Shown here: piece by piece, positions 43,698 to 54,728 of the stretch | Layout: each line of letters opens with the position of its first letter | Position numbering within the stretch: position 1 is the stretch's first letter | Assembly (NCBI GenBank): GCA_038277395.1 | Contig: CM076191.1 | Location: 29,584,583 to 29,648,582 of the forward strand | From: Dryocosmus kuriphilus | Taxonomy: Eukaryota > Arthropoda > Insecta > Hymenoptera > Cynipidae | DNA length: 64,000 nt | Direction: 5' to 3' | Translations under genes and position numbers: made by a program | The notes under the pieces: generated by a model | Database searches by the model: none | What the model was told of the DNA's origin: nothing | Seen by the model: the letters and a program-made list of their open reading frames with translations, nothing else

Positions 43698-44238
43698 ATG
43701 CGAATACGTATTGATAGCAGTGCCACCCCCTGAGAGTAGTTACATAATCATCGAGCCCTCGTTATCTCTCAATTTATCAAAGATGCAGACTCTTTTCGAA
43801 AATGGGACAGATGTATTTTTTACTGCCACATTAGAACGACAATTTTGGAGAGATAATTTTAATTACACAGGGGATGTTGTGGTGACTTCAGGCTGTGACT
43901 CAAACTTAAAACAGGCTTACGATGCCACACATTCCGATGACGAATCGCGACCAGCTCTTGCAGGTTTCCTCTCAGAATCAGATTCCCAGACATTCGAGAA
44001 ATTCAAGCTTTTCGACTCTCTGAGCAAATGTTTTGAAGGAAACGTAGTAGGAAATAGTACATCCTATACAGAACGAAAGTGGATGCCTTTCAATTCGTCT
44101 GAAAGCGAAGATACAATCAAAGGCGGAAGTCCGATGAGTTTTTTAAATCCTTGCGATTTGACGAATCATATCAATCCATTGAATCTTCCTCATAAAAGGT
44201 TTTTCTATTTTCTGGAAAAATTATCAGAATTAAATTAG
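43698..44238 (+). CDS. Amine oxidase-like exon 6, 22.5 kb downstream
   Basis: It follows acceptor 'tttttccttgttag' and continues the codon split at 21200: CEYVLIAVPPPESSY matches 'AKYVIVAIPP'. RQFWRDNFNYTGDVVV matches 'FWRxKDYTG', and ESRPALAGFLSES matches 'SYPAIMGF'. Near the end the position of the covalent-flavin SGGC motif reads IKGGSP, with Ser for Cys. HKRFFYFLEKL ends the frame where 'RIFFAGTET' is expected. TAG at 44236. Confidence 0.78.
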
Positions 44239-44440
44239 TAGTAGCGATGTCACTATGAAGAGATAGATCCCCACCCTTCCCAGCAGCCCCCTCGACCTTG
44301 AGACAGACGTTCCCCCCTCTCCTCCACTCAGATGTTTTGGTCTTGAGACAGGTGATCTCTCTCCTCTCTCACCATAAAAAGTGGGCGGCGTCTCTTTTGG
44401 ATATTCGCCATAATAAAAGAAATGTGAATGAAAACATTTG

Positions 44441-44513
44441 GAGGCAGCGAGAATCGAACCCGCAAGCACATGTCTGCAATCTCAGAGCGCTACCACTCGA
44501 GCTACCAGATCAG
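44441..44513 (-). repeat. tRNA-like sequence
   Basis: On the minus strand, A-box TAGCTCGAGTGGTAGCGC, an anticodon arm TCTG-AGATTGC-CAGA that pairs, and B-box GGTTCGATTC with a near-pairing T stem. The base before the anticodon is G, not T, so it is a degenerate tRNA or SINE head. Confidence 0.55.
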
Positions 44514-44521
44514 TTGCAGTA

Positions 44522-44781
44522 CAGTAGAAGCCTGATAAGTTTCCTACTTCGGGGCTGTAGTGGTATAAAAATCCAGGAATTTGAGACTTAATGAATTCCC
44601 CTTCCTGTAGAGGTTATTCTAGTGCAGAGGTGCACGCGCAGATGCAACTGGTGAGCGCAGGCGCAGCATGTGATCGCATGTACATAGTGGGATCATCAAA
44701 TTAGTATGCATGAATGTAGATATAATGGCGTCGTAAGGGGAATGAAGACTTATCGAACTGCGACTTATCGGACTTCTACTG
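44522..44781. mobile_element. pogo/Tigger-like MITE
   Basis: CAGTAGAAGCCTGATAAGT at the left and its near inverse CTTATCGGACTTCTACTG at the right, with TA on both sides (44520-44521, 44782-44783). The CAGTAGAA start and TA target are features of pogo-type Tc1/mariner elements. Non-coding, 260 bp. Confidence 0.82.
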
Positions 44782-44783
44782 TA

Positions 44784-45487
44784 TATGTTTTTCAGATCCA
44801 AGATTATGAAAAGATGGTCCCCCTTCCCATGCGCTTGCCACGCGTCGTCTATAAAATTCGCCATAATAATAGGGTGCGAGGGAACGAGACTCTTACTGAC
44901 TCTCGCAATAACCGGAGCGAATGAACTCAGTTTAAAGGTGACCCCCCCCCCCCCCCCCCCCATGCATAGGCACTTGCCGCCGGAAATTTTTTTTTGCCAT
45001 AATTTCAGTTCACGGTCAACAGTTTTTCTCCTTCCTACATGAGTGTGATAAAGAATTGGAATGGAGTGATGGAAGTAAGTAAAAAATATTAAACATTCTT
45101 TTTCTCATAAATTTAAACGATTTATTATCTATTTTTCACATTGGTGTGTAAAAAGGTTCAATTTTCATAAAAGATATTTTTTTCACGAGACATCCTAAGG
45201 GTTCAATAAAGCTATTTAAGTATACTGCAGAAACATGCTTTTTTGTTGATTTTCCTTGCTTAAGGAAGATGTTTCTTGACATTTGAGATAGTGAGAATAA
45301 ATTTAAGAAATGTTCGAAAGAGCCTTATGCAAAATAACAGACTTCAATTTTCCTAAAGTATGAAGATTCTGAGCACCGTTTCTTGATTTGGGGTTGTATT
45401 ACCATAGGTGGCTCGAAAACTTACTAACTATATTTCACGTTTTAATTCTGACACCTTTTGTTGAGGAAAAACAAAAAAAGGAACGCC
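44784..45487. other. Non-coding DNA downstream of the amine oxidase gene
   Basis: Contains a 20-base C run (44942-44961) and AT-rich sequence. No polyadenylation context that I can tie to the gene, and no ORF. Confidence 0.4.
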
Positions 45488-46002
45488 GTTAGTAGTATAG
45501 CTAGGCGGGTTCTGGCTCACCAAAACAAGCTTTGCGCTTTCCCCGACATATGGCGCCACTACTCCCTCAGTGGTTCGTGTCCATACTAATTTATCTACAG
45601 TCGGTATTACCCTCGGTCGGTAAGGTAGGGGTTTGTTCCAGGCTAAATGATACGACGACAGATGGCGCCACCAATAGCCAGTGTTATCATTAGGAATCTA
45701 GGTCAGATAGAAATATAGCAATTTGTCACCATCAATCAGTAAGGTAGGAATATGGGGTAGGTAGTTACCATCAGTCGGTAAGGTAGGAATCTGAGACATG
45801 TGTTTTACCCTCATTCGGTAAGGTATACATTTGATAAAGGTGAATCGAGTCATTTGCCTTTAGTCGGTAATGTAGGGTTCGCGTCCGTGCTAAATGTCTG
45901 TAAAATTAATCAGTGTGATGATGGCTTTTGTCCGTGCTAGTACAGCGGGTTGCCGAGATAAAACCCAATCATTTACCGACAGGCGATGACGGTTCGTATC
46001 TG

Positions 46003-47345
46003 TGCTAAATGTCTGTAAAATTAATCAGTAACCGACGGGTGACGAGGGTTTGTGCCCGCGCTAAAATGAAACCAAGTAAGGCGGGTTCTTAAGCTGCAGG
46101 CAATAATAGGTAATGTTGGAATGAGGCAATGGAGGTAAGTGTCTGAATTCTGTCAAGTAAGTCGGGTTGTCGAACTGCAGGCTAAATGTTTGTAAAAACG
46201 GAAGTTTGGTGGAAGGGTTCTGTTTCAGGTTAAATGTCTGTATCTCAATACGCGCGCGCATGTGTGTGTGTGTATGTGTGTGACTAATTTAACGAGTTTT
46301 TAAACAATATCGAAAGTTTCTACCCATCGCAATGGTTCAAAGTCCCTCGATGTTAGAGCGTGTGTGAAATTCAGCTGAAAATCCATCTTTGAAAAAGTTA
46401 ACTGAGACAATATCGAAGGTTTCTACTCATTGCAATGTTTTAAAGTCCCTCGATGTTAAAGCGTGAAATGTGTAAGGCAGAATGCATTCTTCATTATTGT
46501 CATGGTTATATTATTACAAGTGATAGATCTCTTACATTTTAATAATAAACAAGATGAGTTCGGGTAAAAGAAATGAAGATGAGTGGTACTTATAATGTTT
46601 AAAAAATCACATTAAATTTAACTTATTAAAAGAACTATATATTGTAGAGTAATAGAAAGACATTGCATACTTAGTACCATTCTGGGTATATTTAGCTAGC
46701 CTCTCTTATTTCATTAATTATTGTAATTATTTGAAGGCGTTATTTTTGTTTTAAGTGAACACAGTCAATCTACCAAATAAATCGGCTACATATATTTTAT
46801 AATCCACTGTAAGAAGGTTTGAAATATTCTTTAACACAACAAAGTAATATGCTAAAAATCCAATTCATTTAACCAAAACCTTGCAATACTCGAAAACGGT
46901 AAAAGATATGACAAAAATGTATTTAGAAAAAGGGATGTTTTTGGGACAGATCTAAATGATGCACCAAAAGAAAAAATTTCAAAATTTGCGAATATATTGC
47001 AAACTGTAAGAGACACGTAAAAACGGGCAAAATTTTAATTCTTACAAAACAGTTTCTCAAACTGATCTAAATGATATACTAAAGAAATTTTCAAAAGTAA
47101 GGAGGGTTGCCGAGCTGCAGGCAATAATCAGTAAATTAGGAATGAGGCGATGGTGGTAAGTGTCTGAGTTCAAACAAGTAAGGCGGGTTGCCGAGCTGCA
47201 GGCTAAATGTTTGTAGAAACGTCAGTTTGATGGAAGGGTTCTGTTTCAGGTTAAATGTCTGTACTTCACTGTATGTTTGTGCGTTTGTGTGTGGGTGTGT
47301 GCGTGTGTGTTTGTGTGTGTGGTTGTGTTTGTAACTAATTTAACG
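46003..47345 (+). repeat. Left arm of giant inverted repeat
   Basis: Contains 'gccgagctgcaggctaaatg' and 'tctgtttcaggttaaatgtctgta' blocks twice (near 46170 and 47200) and ends in a GT microsatellite at 47279-47325. The reverse complement lies at 49715-51140. Confidence 0.9.
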
Positions 47346-48338
47346 AGTTGTTTTAAAAGCAAAAGTTATGCTGAAAATCCAATCAAGGGAATTGATTATT
47401 GACTGTGTCTTATTTATATCACTCAAAGAAAAAAATAAAAATCAGAAATGACTGAGACATTCTTACTAATAAAGTCGGCTAATTTCACCACACCGAAAAT
47501 GAGATAACAGCACTAACAGTGGTTTTAGTTGACGTCAGGGGACGCACTGAGGACTCGAAAGTACTGCGCAGGAAGTTTCCATAGAGAATTTTTCTAGAAG
47601 ATTCCAGGTAGATTGTATCGGCGATTCCCGACTTCTCGACAATTGTCAACATGCATCGACAGGTTTCATAGTTCAAAGAGTCCTTGAAGCGTCACTGCTA
47701 GGAGTTTATGTAGGAATTTGACTAAGGTAAAACCAGTCATTTACGGATGGTTCGTATCCGTGCTAAATGTGTGTCTCTAAAACTAATCTGTGACCGACAG
47801 GTCATGATGGTTTGTGTCCGTGCTAAAATGAAATTCAGTCAGTAATCAAATACGGCTTGTTGCTGAGATACAGGTTGCAAGGGCAGAGTTTTGTTCCAAG
47901 CTAAATGTTTGTAAAACCACATTTCGGCGGATGGGTTCTGTTCCAGGCTAAATGTCAGCAAAATTGATCAGTCATCGAAAGTCGATGATGGTTCGTGTCC
48001 GTGCTGAATGTTTATAAAATTAGACAGTAACCTACAGGAGATGATGGTTCATGTCCGTGTTAAATGTCTGTAAAAAAAGTCATTTACCAGCAGGCGAAGA
48101 TGGTGGTTCGTGTCTGTGTTAAAATTTCATTCAATCAGTAATTAAGTACGTCGGGTTGCTGACATTGGACTTCTGTGACGACTTGGGATATTTATGTTGT
48201 ACATAGAACCTTCTATAACTTTAAGGTAAAGAGGGAAATATATTAATAAACAAAGATAGTAGGTACATTAGCTGAGGATATATACAAATACATTGTTTCG
48301 ACACGTTTCTAGAAAATTCTATAGGTAGCCACCCAAAA

Positions 48339-48378
<40 letters not shown>

Positions 48379-48729
48379 CCCAAGTCATATAAAACACTGC
48401 AATATCAGAATGCATTTTATTGAAGGTTTTATGATTTGTAGCACCACTTTATATCAGTGCGTTTATCTCTTAACGTTAAATACGTAATATAGTATCAGCA
48501 TTCTCGAAGCTTGAGATAAAAGGTGACATGCATTTTATTAACAGGTTTCACACTTGATCTTCTTTAAACGCCTCTCTCTCTCTCTTTTTTTTTAGAAATA
48601 GCAATTTACCTATTATGATTTAAAGATTTAGCATAAAAATAAAAGAAGAAGTCTCTTTGTCCTTCTTAGGTTGCAGTTATGTCGTCTAAAAAAATATTTT
48701 ACATAATTATTGAAAAATTGTAAGTTCAA
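47346..48729. repeat. Left-arm-only repeat block with TAA microsatellite
   Basis: Repeats of 'ggttcgtgtccgtgctaaatg' with variants at about 47750, 47810, 47990, 48045 and 48105, and (AAT)n at 48339-48377. No ORF. Confidence 0.75.
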
Positions 48730-49384
48730 TAATCAAAGTAAGACTTACGTTTTTCCAAACTCTTTCAAAATATTACATCATATCCCTAAAATACTATAAC
48801 GTCATTTGAGAGATCATTAATACTGTACGTAAACAATAAATTATTAATTTTACAGAGATTTTGCAAGGTTAATAATGTGATTCTTGGGAAAGGGGTTCAT
48901 GTCATGCTAAATAGAAAATAATTAGAAAAGCAGTTGTGCAGCTCAGAATATGCAAAAAAATAATTTAAAGTAATTTCTGTGTATTTGCGAGATCTCCCAC
49001 AACGTGATTTTAGGCAATAAAATAAGTGTATCATGCTTAACCTACTCTTGGTGTCATAAAACTGAGGACAATATTTTCTCCCTTTCCAGCTGATAAAACT
49101 GATTTGTAAAATAGGTTCACTCTTCGATTATTACTGACAAACGCATTACTTAAAACACTTTAAATCTATGTTATAGCATTTTAGGGGATATGTTGTAACA
49201 TTTTTCGAAGAATTTCGTAAAACGTAAGACTTAAATTCGTAGGTCTTTGACTTTATCAACAAATTTACTGTTTATACTTTCCGTAAGTATGCGTTACTCG
49301 TCTCCAGCTATCTCTTTGCTTTTTCATTAACTAATTCCTTAGCAAATTTCTCTTTGGTATTTGGTGACAGAAAGCTGCCGCCAT

Positions 49385-51140
49385 ATTTTGTGTGACACCA
49401 GGAGTAGGTTAAGCATGATACACTTATTTGATTGTCTAAAATAACATTGTCGGAGATCTCGCAAATACACAGAAATGACTTTAAATTATTTTTTTGCATA
49501 TTCTGAGCTGTACAATTGCTTTCCCAATTATTTTATATTTAGCATGGACATGAACCCTTTTCCCAAGAATCACATTATTAACCTTGCAAAATTTCTGTAA
49601 AATTGAGAATTTATTGTTTACGTATAGTACTAATGATCGCTCAAATGACGTTATAGTATTTTGGGGATATGATGTAATATTTTGAAAAAGTTTAGAAAAA
49701 CGTAAGTCTTAGTTACAAAACACACACACACACACGCAGTGAAGTGCAGACATTTAACCTGAAACAAAAATCTTCCATCAAGCTGACGTTTTTAGAAACA
49801 CTTAGCCTGCAGCTCGGCAACCCGCCTTACTTGGTTGAATTCAGACACATACCACCATCGCCTCATTCCTAAATTACTGATTATTGCCTGCAGCTCGGCA
49901 ACCCTTCTTACTTTTGAAAATTTCTTTAGTGTATCATTTAGATCAGTTTGAGAAACTGTTTTGTAAGAATTAAAGTTTTGCCCGTTTTTACGTATCTCTT
50001 ACAGTTTTCAATATATTCGCAAATTTTGAAATTTTTTCTTTTGGTGTATCATTTAGATCTCTCCCAAAAACATCCCTTTTTCTAAATACATTTTTGTCAT
50101 ATCTTTTACCATTTTCAAGTATTGCAAGGTTTTAGTTAAATGAATTGGATTTTTAGCATATTACTTTGTTGTGTTAAAGAATATTTCAAACCTTCTTACA
50201 GTGGATTATAAAATATATGTAGCTGATTTATTGGTAGATTGATTGTGTTTACTTGAAACAAAAATAACGCCTTCAAATAATTACAATAATAAATGAAATA
50301 AGAGAGGCTAGAGTTATTAAATAATATTTTTATTAGCTGATTTTTAACAGCTTAAAAGCTTGTTTATTATTTCCAACAGTAGAATTAACACATGTAATAT
50401 ACGTGATTGTAAATTTTATCTCCTTAATTTATAAAAAGCTGATTATATATACCCAGAATGGTACTAAGTATGCAATGCCTTTCTATTACTCTATAATATA
50501 TAGTTCTTTTAATAAGTTAAATTTAATGTGATTTTTTAAACATTATAAGTACTACTCATCTTCATTTCTTTTACCCGAACTTATTTTGTTTATTATTAAA
50601 ATGTAAGAGATCTATCACTTGTAATAATATAACTATGACAATAATGAAGAATGCATTCTGCCCTACACATTTCGCGCTTTAACATCGAGGGACTTTGAAA
50701 CATTGCGATGAGTAGAAACTTTCGATATTGTCTCAGTTAACTTTTTCAACGATGGATTTTCAGCTGAATTTCACACACGCTCTAACATCGAGGGACTTTG
50801 AACTATTGCGATGGGTAGAAACTCTCGATATTGTTTGAAAACTCGTTAAATTAGTCACACACACACACACACACAAACACGCACACATGCACGCGCGTAT
50901 TGAGGTACAGACATTTAACCTGAAACAGAACCCTTCCACCAAACTTTCGTTTTTACAAACATTTAGCCTGCAGTTCGGCAAACCGCCTTACTTGACAGAA
51001 TTCAGATACTTACCTCCATTGCCTCACTCCAACATTACCTATTATTGCCTGCAGCTTAACAACCAGCTTTACGTGGTTTTATTTTAGCACGGACACAAAC
51101 CCTCATCACCCGTCTGTTACTGATTAATTTTGCAGACATG
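49385..51140 (-). repeat. Right arm of giant inverted repeat
   Basis: Reverse complement of 46003-47345 plus 48730-49060. The left counterpart is interrupted by 47346-48729, about 1.4 kb rich in 'gtccgtgctaaatgt' repeats, so an insertion or arm-specific expansion occurred on the left. Confidence 0.88.
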
Positions 51141-51315
51141 TAGGACAGACACGCTCGTCAAGAAAGGGATTCAGCTCGTCGAATTTGGTGGGTTTTCGAT
51201 ACAACGCCGTGATTTCATCGGTGGCTGCTTCTCGTTCGGTCATGAGTAGTTTGATTTCCTCTGGGAATCTCTCGCGTTGCATCATTGACATTAAACGACG
51301 TTTAGCATCGTCCAT
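51124..51315 (-). pseudogene. BEL copy 2 pre-integrase segment, truncated
   Basis: TALYRKPTKFDELNPFLDE corresponds to the 'L..LxPFLDExGLLRVGGR' motif before the integrase. The frame leaves BEL homology right after LDE (RVCPTCLQN is foreign), marking the junction near 51140. Confidence 0.8.
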
Positions 51316-51402
51316 TTCTTGACATAAGAGTGGACGATTTCTTTGGGATTTTAAGTTTTTCCATTTCCAAAAATAAGCAACTAGTCTTGTGAGACGTTTG
51401 AA

Positions 51403-51699
51403 TCATGAAACTCGAGAATAGATATAATTGCAAGTTACCGTAGTGAGCAAGCAAAAACCCCCCTTTAAACCGGGTGCTTCTCCGGATAGTGGTTCGACCG
51501 ACCTAGGCCATTCTTTTTCAGGATAAGCTAACCAAGTGGGCCCTGAAGTCCAAGGTTTGCTTTTAATGAAATCTGATGGAAGTTGTCCTCTAGAGAGAGA
51601 TTCGGCAGGATTATCTTCTGATCTAACGTGTCTCCATTGGACTTGATTTCCTAGCGATTGGATGTCAGCGACCCTATTTGATTTAAAAGTTCTTAGCAA
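51403..51699 (-). pseudogene. BEL copy 2 RNase H tail
   Basis: 98 codons. NRVADIQSLGNQVQWRHVRS then EDNPAESLSRGQLPSDF matches the conserved 'NPAD..SRG' box of BEL elements, followed by WTSGPTWL. Confidence 0.9.
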
Positions 51700-51884
51700 A
51701 TGAGGAACCTTTTTTAACCATCACAATACGATTGTGGAGTCTGATCAGAACGTTACTTTCTTTATTGGGAATTCAAATTGAGCTTTCGATTCGATGTAAA
51801 GTTTTTTGAGAATTGATGCTACACGAAGTTCTAACCGTGGAATTGTGACGCCGCTTAAAGGAGACGCCCGAGATTTGCTACAAA

Positions 51885-52910
51885 TCAAATGAATCGTGAC
51901 CTTGCCTTTTTCATCCATAGACCTAATGAACAGACATGCCCCATATCCATGAAGACATGCATCGCAAAAACCTTGAATTTCGACTCGACTGGCCTTTCAC
52001 ACAAGAATTTTTGCGGTATTGAAAACTTCTGTAAACCTGATAGTTGATCGGTAAATAATTCCCATTTTGTATGAATGTCTTGAGGAATTGACTCATCCCA
52101 AGTGATTTTAGCTTTCCAACAATCTTGTATCAAAACTTTCGTGTATAGACCCACCGGCCACAAAAGTCCGAGAGGATCAAATATCTTTGAAATTTCTGAT
52201 AGTAGCTTTCTCTTGGTTGATGTACTTTGAGCGTCAATGACTCGAACTGTATACTTTAGGATATCGCGTTGGGAATCCCAAGTAATTCCGAGAGTTTTCT
52301 GAACCGGACTTTCTTTGATGACACAATCTAAGTTGAACATTTTCTTTTCGATGTTATTTAAAATTGAGCTGTGATTGGAAGTCCATTCTCTGATAATAAA
52401 ACTACCACGACCTAGCAATTCGATCATTTCATCCGAATAGTTAGAACTTCTTCGATGGAATTTGCACCTGACAGTAAGTCATCGACATAAAAATCTCGTA
52501 AAAGAATTTTGCTGGCACGTGGAGACTCTTTTCCCTCATCGCGAGCAACCTGTTGCAATGTACGATTGCCAGAAAAGGTACACAGGCAGTTCCAAACGTT
52601 ACGGTGTTTAACTGGAAAGTTCTAATTTTATCCTGATGGAAATTTTCTGAAACTTTCGATCGTCCGGATGGACCAGGACCTGTCTGTACATCTTTTCGAT
52701 GTCAGCAGTGATAACATAAGTATGTGTACGAAATCGGAGAACCTACATAAAAACGTTTCAGTGCTTGACCCTAGATTCACCTAGCTGGAATTTACTGTCT
52801 CGGAAAGGGAGTGTTGCAATGTATCTACCGGTCTCGTCACGTTGAGTGTGGTCTACGTAATGTTGTTCACAAGAAACGTCATCGCAAGATTTTACCGGTT
52901 CATGATCAAA
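51885..52910 (-). pseudogene. BEL copy 2 RT and Pao domain
   Basis: 52427-51885 gives TLGITWDSQRDILKYTV, ISKIFDPLGLLWPVGLYTKV and IPQDIHTKWE, matching the Pao region after RT. Upstream remnants (52460-52740) read in mixed frames, with a 'VDDLLSG'-like box near 52480 that would be the catalytic DD. Several shifts. Confidence 0.85.
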
Positions 52911-53229
52911 ATCTTCTATTGCCCAAAATCGTTCATGAGTTTGTCTAATTTAACAAACTTGCAAGACGTCCCGAGAAAGTCTGATCCACCTGCCACAATC
53001 CAAGCTAAAGCAGTTTTTTGCAAAATGCTTTGAGAATCTTGATGTTGAAGTTTGATCTGACCCACTGATAATATCGATAAAGTTGTACCTGCAGCTATCA
53101 ATAGATCGACTGGCTGAGACACATGAAATTGCGGATCTGCGAGTTACAAATTTTTTGGAATGTCAAATAGGTTTCGAGGAAATGTTTCGTTGGGCACAAG
53201 ATCAGCGATTTTTGGTATTATTAGAAAAT

Positions 53230-53613
53230 TCAATTCTCGTTTGAAATTATTACACGTTGACTGGAAAGTGGCTTTAATTTAATCATTAGAGACAGTGCAT
53301 AAACCATTGACTGCTCCAATATTGACTGAACAAGTGTATTGGATAAATTTTGCGATTTTGCCCATTTTTCTGCGATTAAATTGACTGTTGAGCAAGAATC
53401 TAACATTGCCCTTGCCATGAAACCATTTCCTCGGTTGTTTTGAACTTTCAAGACAGCAGTTGTCATGAGTTGGGAATTTGATGGAAAAGCCTCAGAAGCA
53501 TACGTGTGACAAACTAGGCAAGCTTCAGGAGCAGTAGGACCTGAAACCTTTAAATCTCCTCCCCTTTGAGAAACCTCTGATTTGAATGATTTTGTTGTTT
53601 TTTCTGAATGCAA
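53230..53613 (-). pseudogene. BEL copy 2 aspartic protease
   Basis: 127 codons. ARAMLDSCSTVNLIAEKWA is the active-site region, where the family has D-S-G; here D-S-C. This is the second BEL relic in the window with an altered DSG triad. Confidence 0.82.
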
Positions 53614-53695
53614 GAGGGTACGGTGATCTCGATCAATTTTCTACACCTCTGCTTACTCTTGCACGGCATACTATGCTCGCACAAACAGTTTTTGC

Positions 53696-54728
53696 CTAGC
53701 TTATGCAATTTGAGAAGTTCCAGCGTTCTGGAACCTTGAGTTTATCGAAATTGGGACATCTAAAAAGTCTATGAACTTCTTTGCATTTTATGCAAGCAGA
53801 GTTGGAGGAATTGGAGGCGGACGTTATGAGAGACTTCACTTTGACCTTTCTGACCTTTGTAAAAGGTCGACTGATTTTGTACCCCCCCCCCCCCTTTCCC
53901 TGCCGCACTGCGGCCACTCGAAGCACCCCTTTCTAGTGAACGCAGTTTAAAGATAGTTGATTGAAGGAATTGATAAAATTCCTCCAAGTTGGGAAGAACG
54001 TTCCCGTCAAATTTGTCTTGCCATCTGGCCAACGTCTCAGATGGAGAGCACCTTTCTAAGATTCGTATGCCCGACTGTTTTCGTGCATTTCGACCTTGAC
54101 TTTTTTAAACTTATTAAGATGCTGTTTAGTTTTCTCCATAAGCAATGAAAGATCGTCGGGAGTTGCCTTGGAAAGCACCGGAAGATCAAGAATCGCATCG
54201 AGATGTTCCGCGATTATTATTCGTTTCTGAGCGTATGCTTCGCATAAAGATTCCCACATTTTGATGTAATTTTCTTCGCTGGCAGGGAAAGCTATTTTTT
54301 TGTTAAGTGCCGAAACGGAAAGAGCGTCGCTCAATTGCGTATGCTTGATATAATTGTTAAGATTGGTGCGCGAACTGTACTAAAGCCTCAAAGCTATGTT
54401 TCCATGAAACCCACTTTTCGTGGTTCCCGTTAAACATAGGAATTTTAATTTCCGGTAATTTCGGGCGGTTCTGTACTTCTGAAACTGTGAGATTACTATT
54501 GTTCATCGTTGAGTTAGCGAGAGGAGTCGCGTTTTGTTTTTCTGCTACTAAAGTCGCGATGTTATAATAATTAGTTTCTATCTCTGAAAACGCTTCAAGA
54601 CGAGGGTGATCCGGTTTCAAAGTAGCTACCTCGTCGTTTAATCCTGAATAATCTTTAAAAAGACTGTTGATGTTGGTTAACCGTAGCTGCTCGTCAGTTG
54701 GATTGCATGTGGGACTGTCCAAATGCAC
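53696..54728 (-). pseudogene. BEL copy 2 gag and zinc region
   Basis: 54728-54357 ends with KLPEIKIPMFNGNHEKWVSW, the conserved gag start of BEL elements ('LPKIELPKFNGD'). 54334-54056 continues gag with VLSKATPDDLSLLMEK. A 14-C run at 53882-53895 sits in the linker. 53926-53696 has CIKCKEVHRLFRCPNF, a C-x2-C-x4-H-x4-C knuckle. Confidence 0.87.

Larger units (their letters stand above)
19953..44238 (+). pseudogene. Monoamine-oxidase-like flavoprotein gene, six exons, probably inactive
   Basis: Exons at 19953-20103, 20233-20450, 20576-20731, 20829-20947, 21061-21200 and 43698-44238 join in compatible phases across GT/AG introns. The product matches the flavin amine oxidase plan: Rossmann GxGxxG, a GGR box, the 'VSALW' segment, the GGxxQ-equivalent region and the AIPP/FWRD...YTG substrate-domain block. 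Such enzymes oxidise amines to aldehydes using FAD. Lesions: a frameshift in exon 3 (stop TGA at 20648), a shortened second glycine motif, Ser for the covalent-flavin Cys, and no FAGTE C-terminal block. Intron 5 is 22.5 kb of transposons. Confidence 0.75.
45488..51140. mobile_element. Polinton-like derivative reduced to giant inverted repeats
   Basis: Begins near AGTAGTATAGC (45488), the type of start known for Maverick/Polinton ends. Subterminal words 'cggtaaggtagg' recur many times at 45600-45900. Arms 46003-47345 and 49715-51140 match inverted for about 1.35 kb, and an inner pair 48730-49060 / 49385-49712 extends the palindrome. No polymerase or integrase ORF is present. Similar words at 55000-55900 beside the polB relic link the two units. 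The right end is cut against BEL sequence. Confidence 0.65.

Noticed and set aside
46061..51087. Matching ORFs at 46061-46261 (minus) and 50887-51087 (plus)
   Set aside because: They are the same non-coding block in the two arms of the giant inverted repeat, so the similarity does not show coding.
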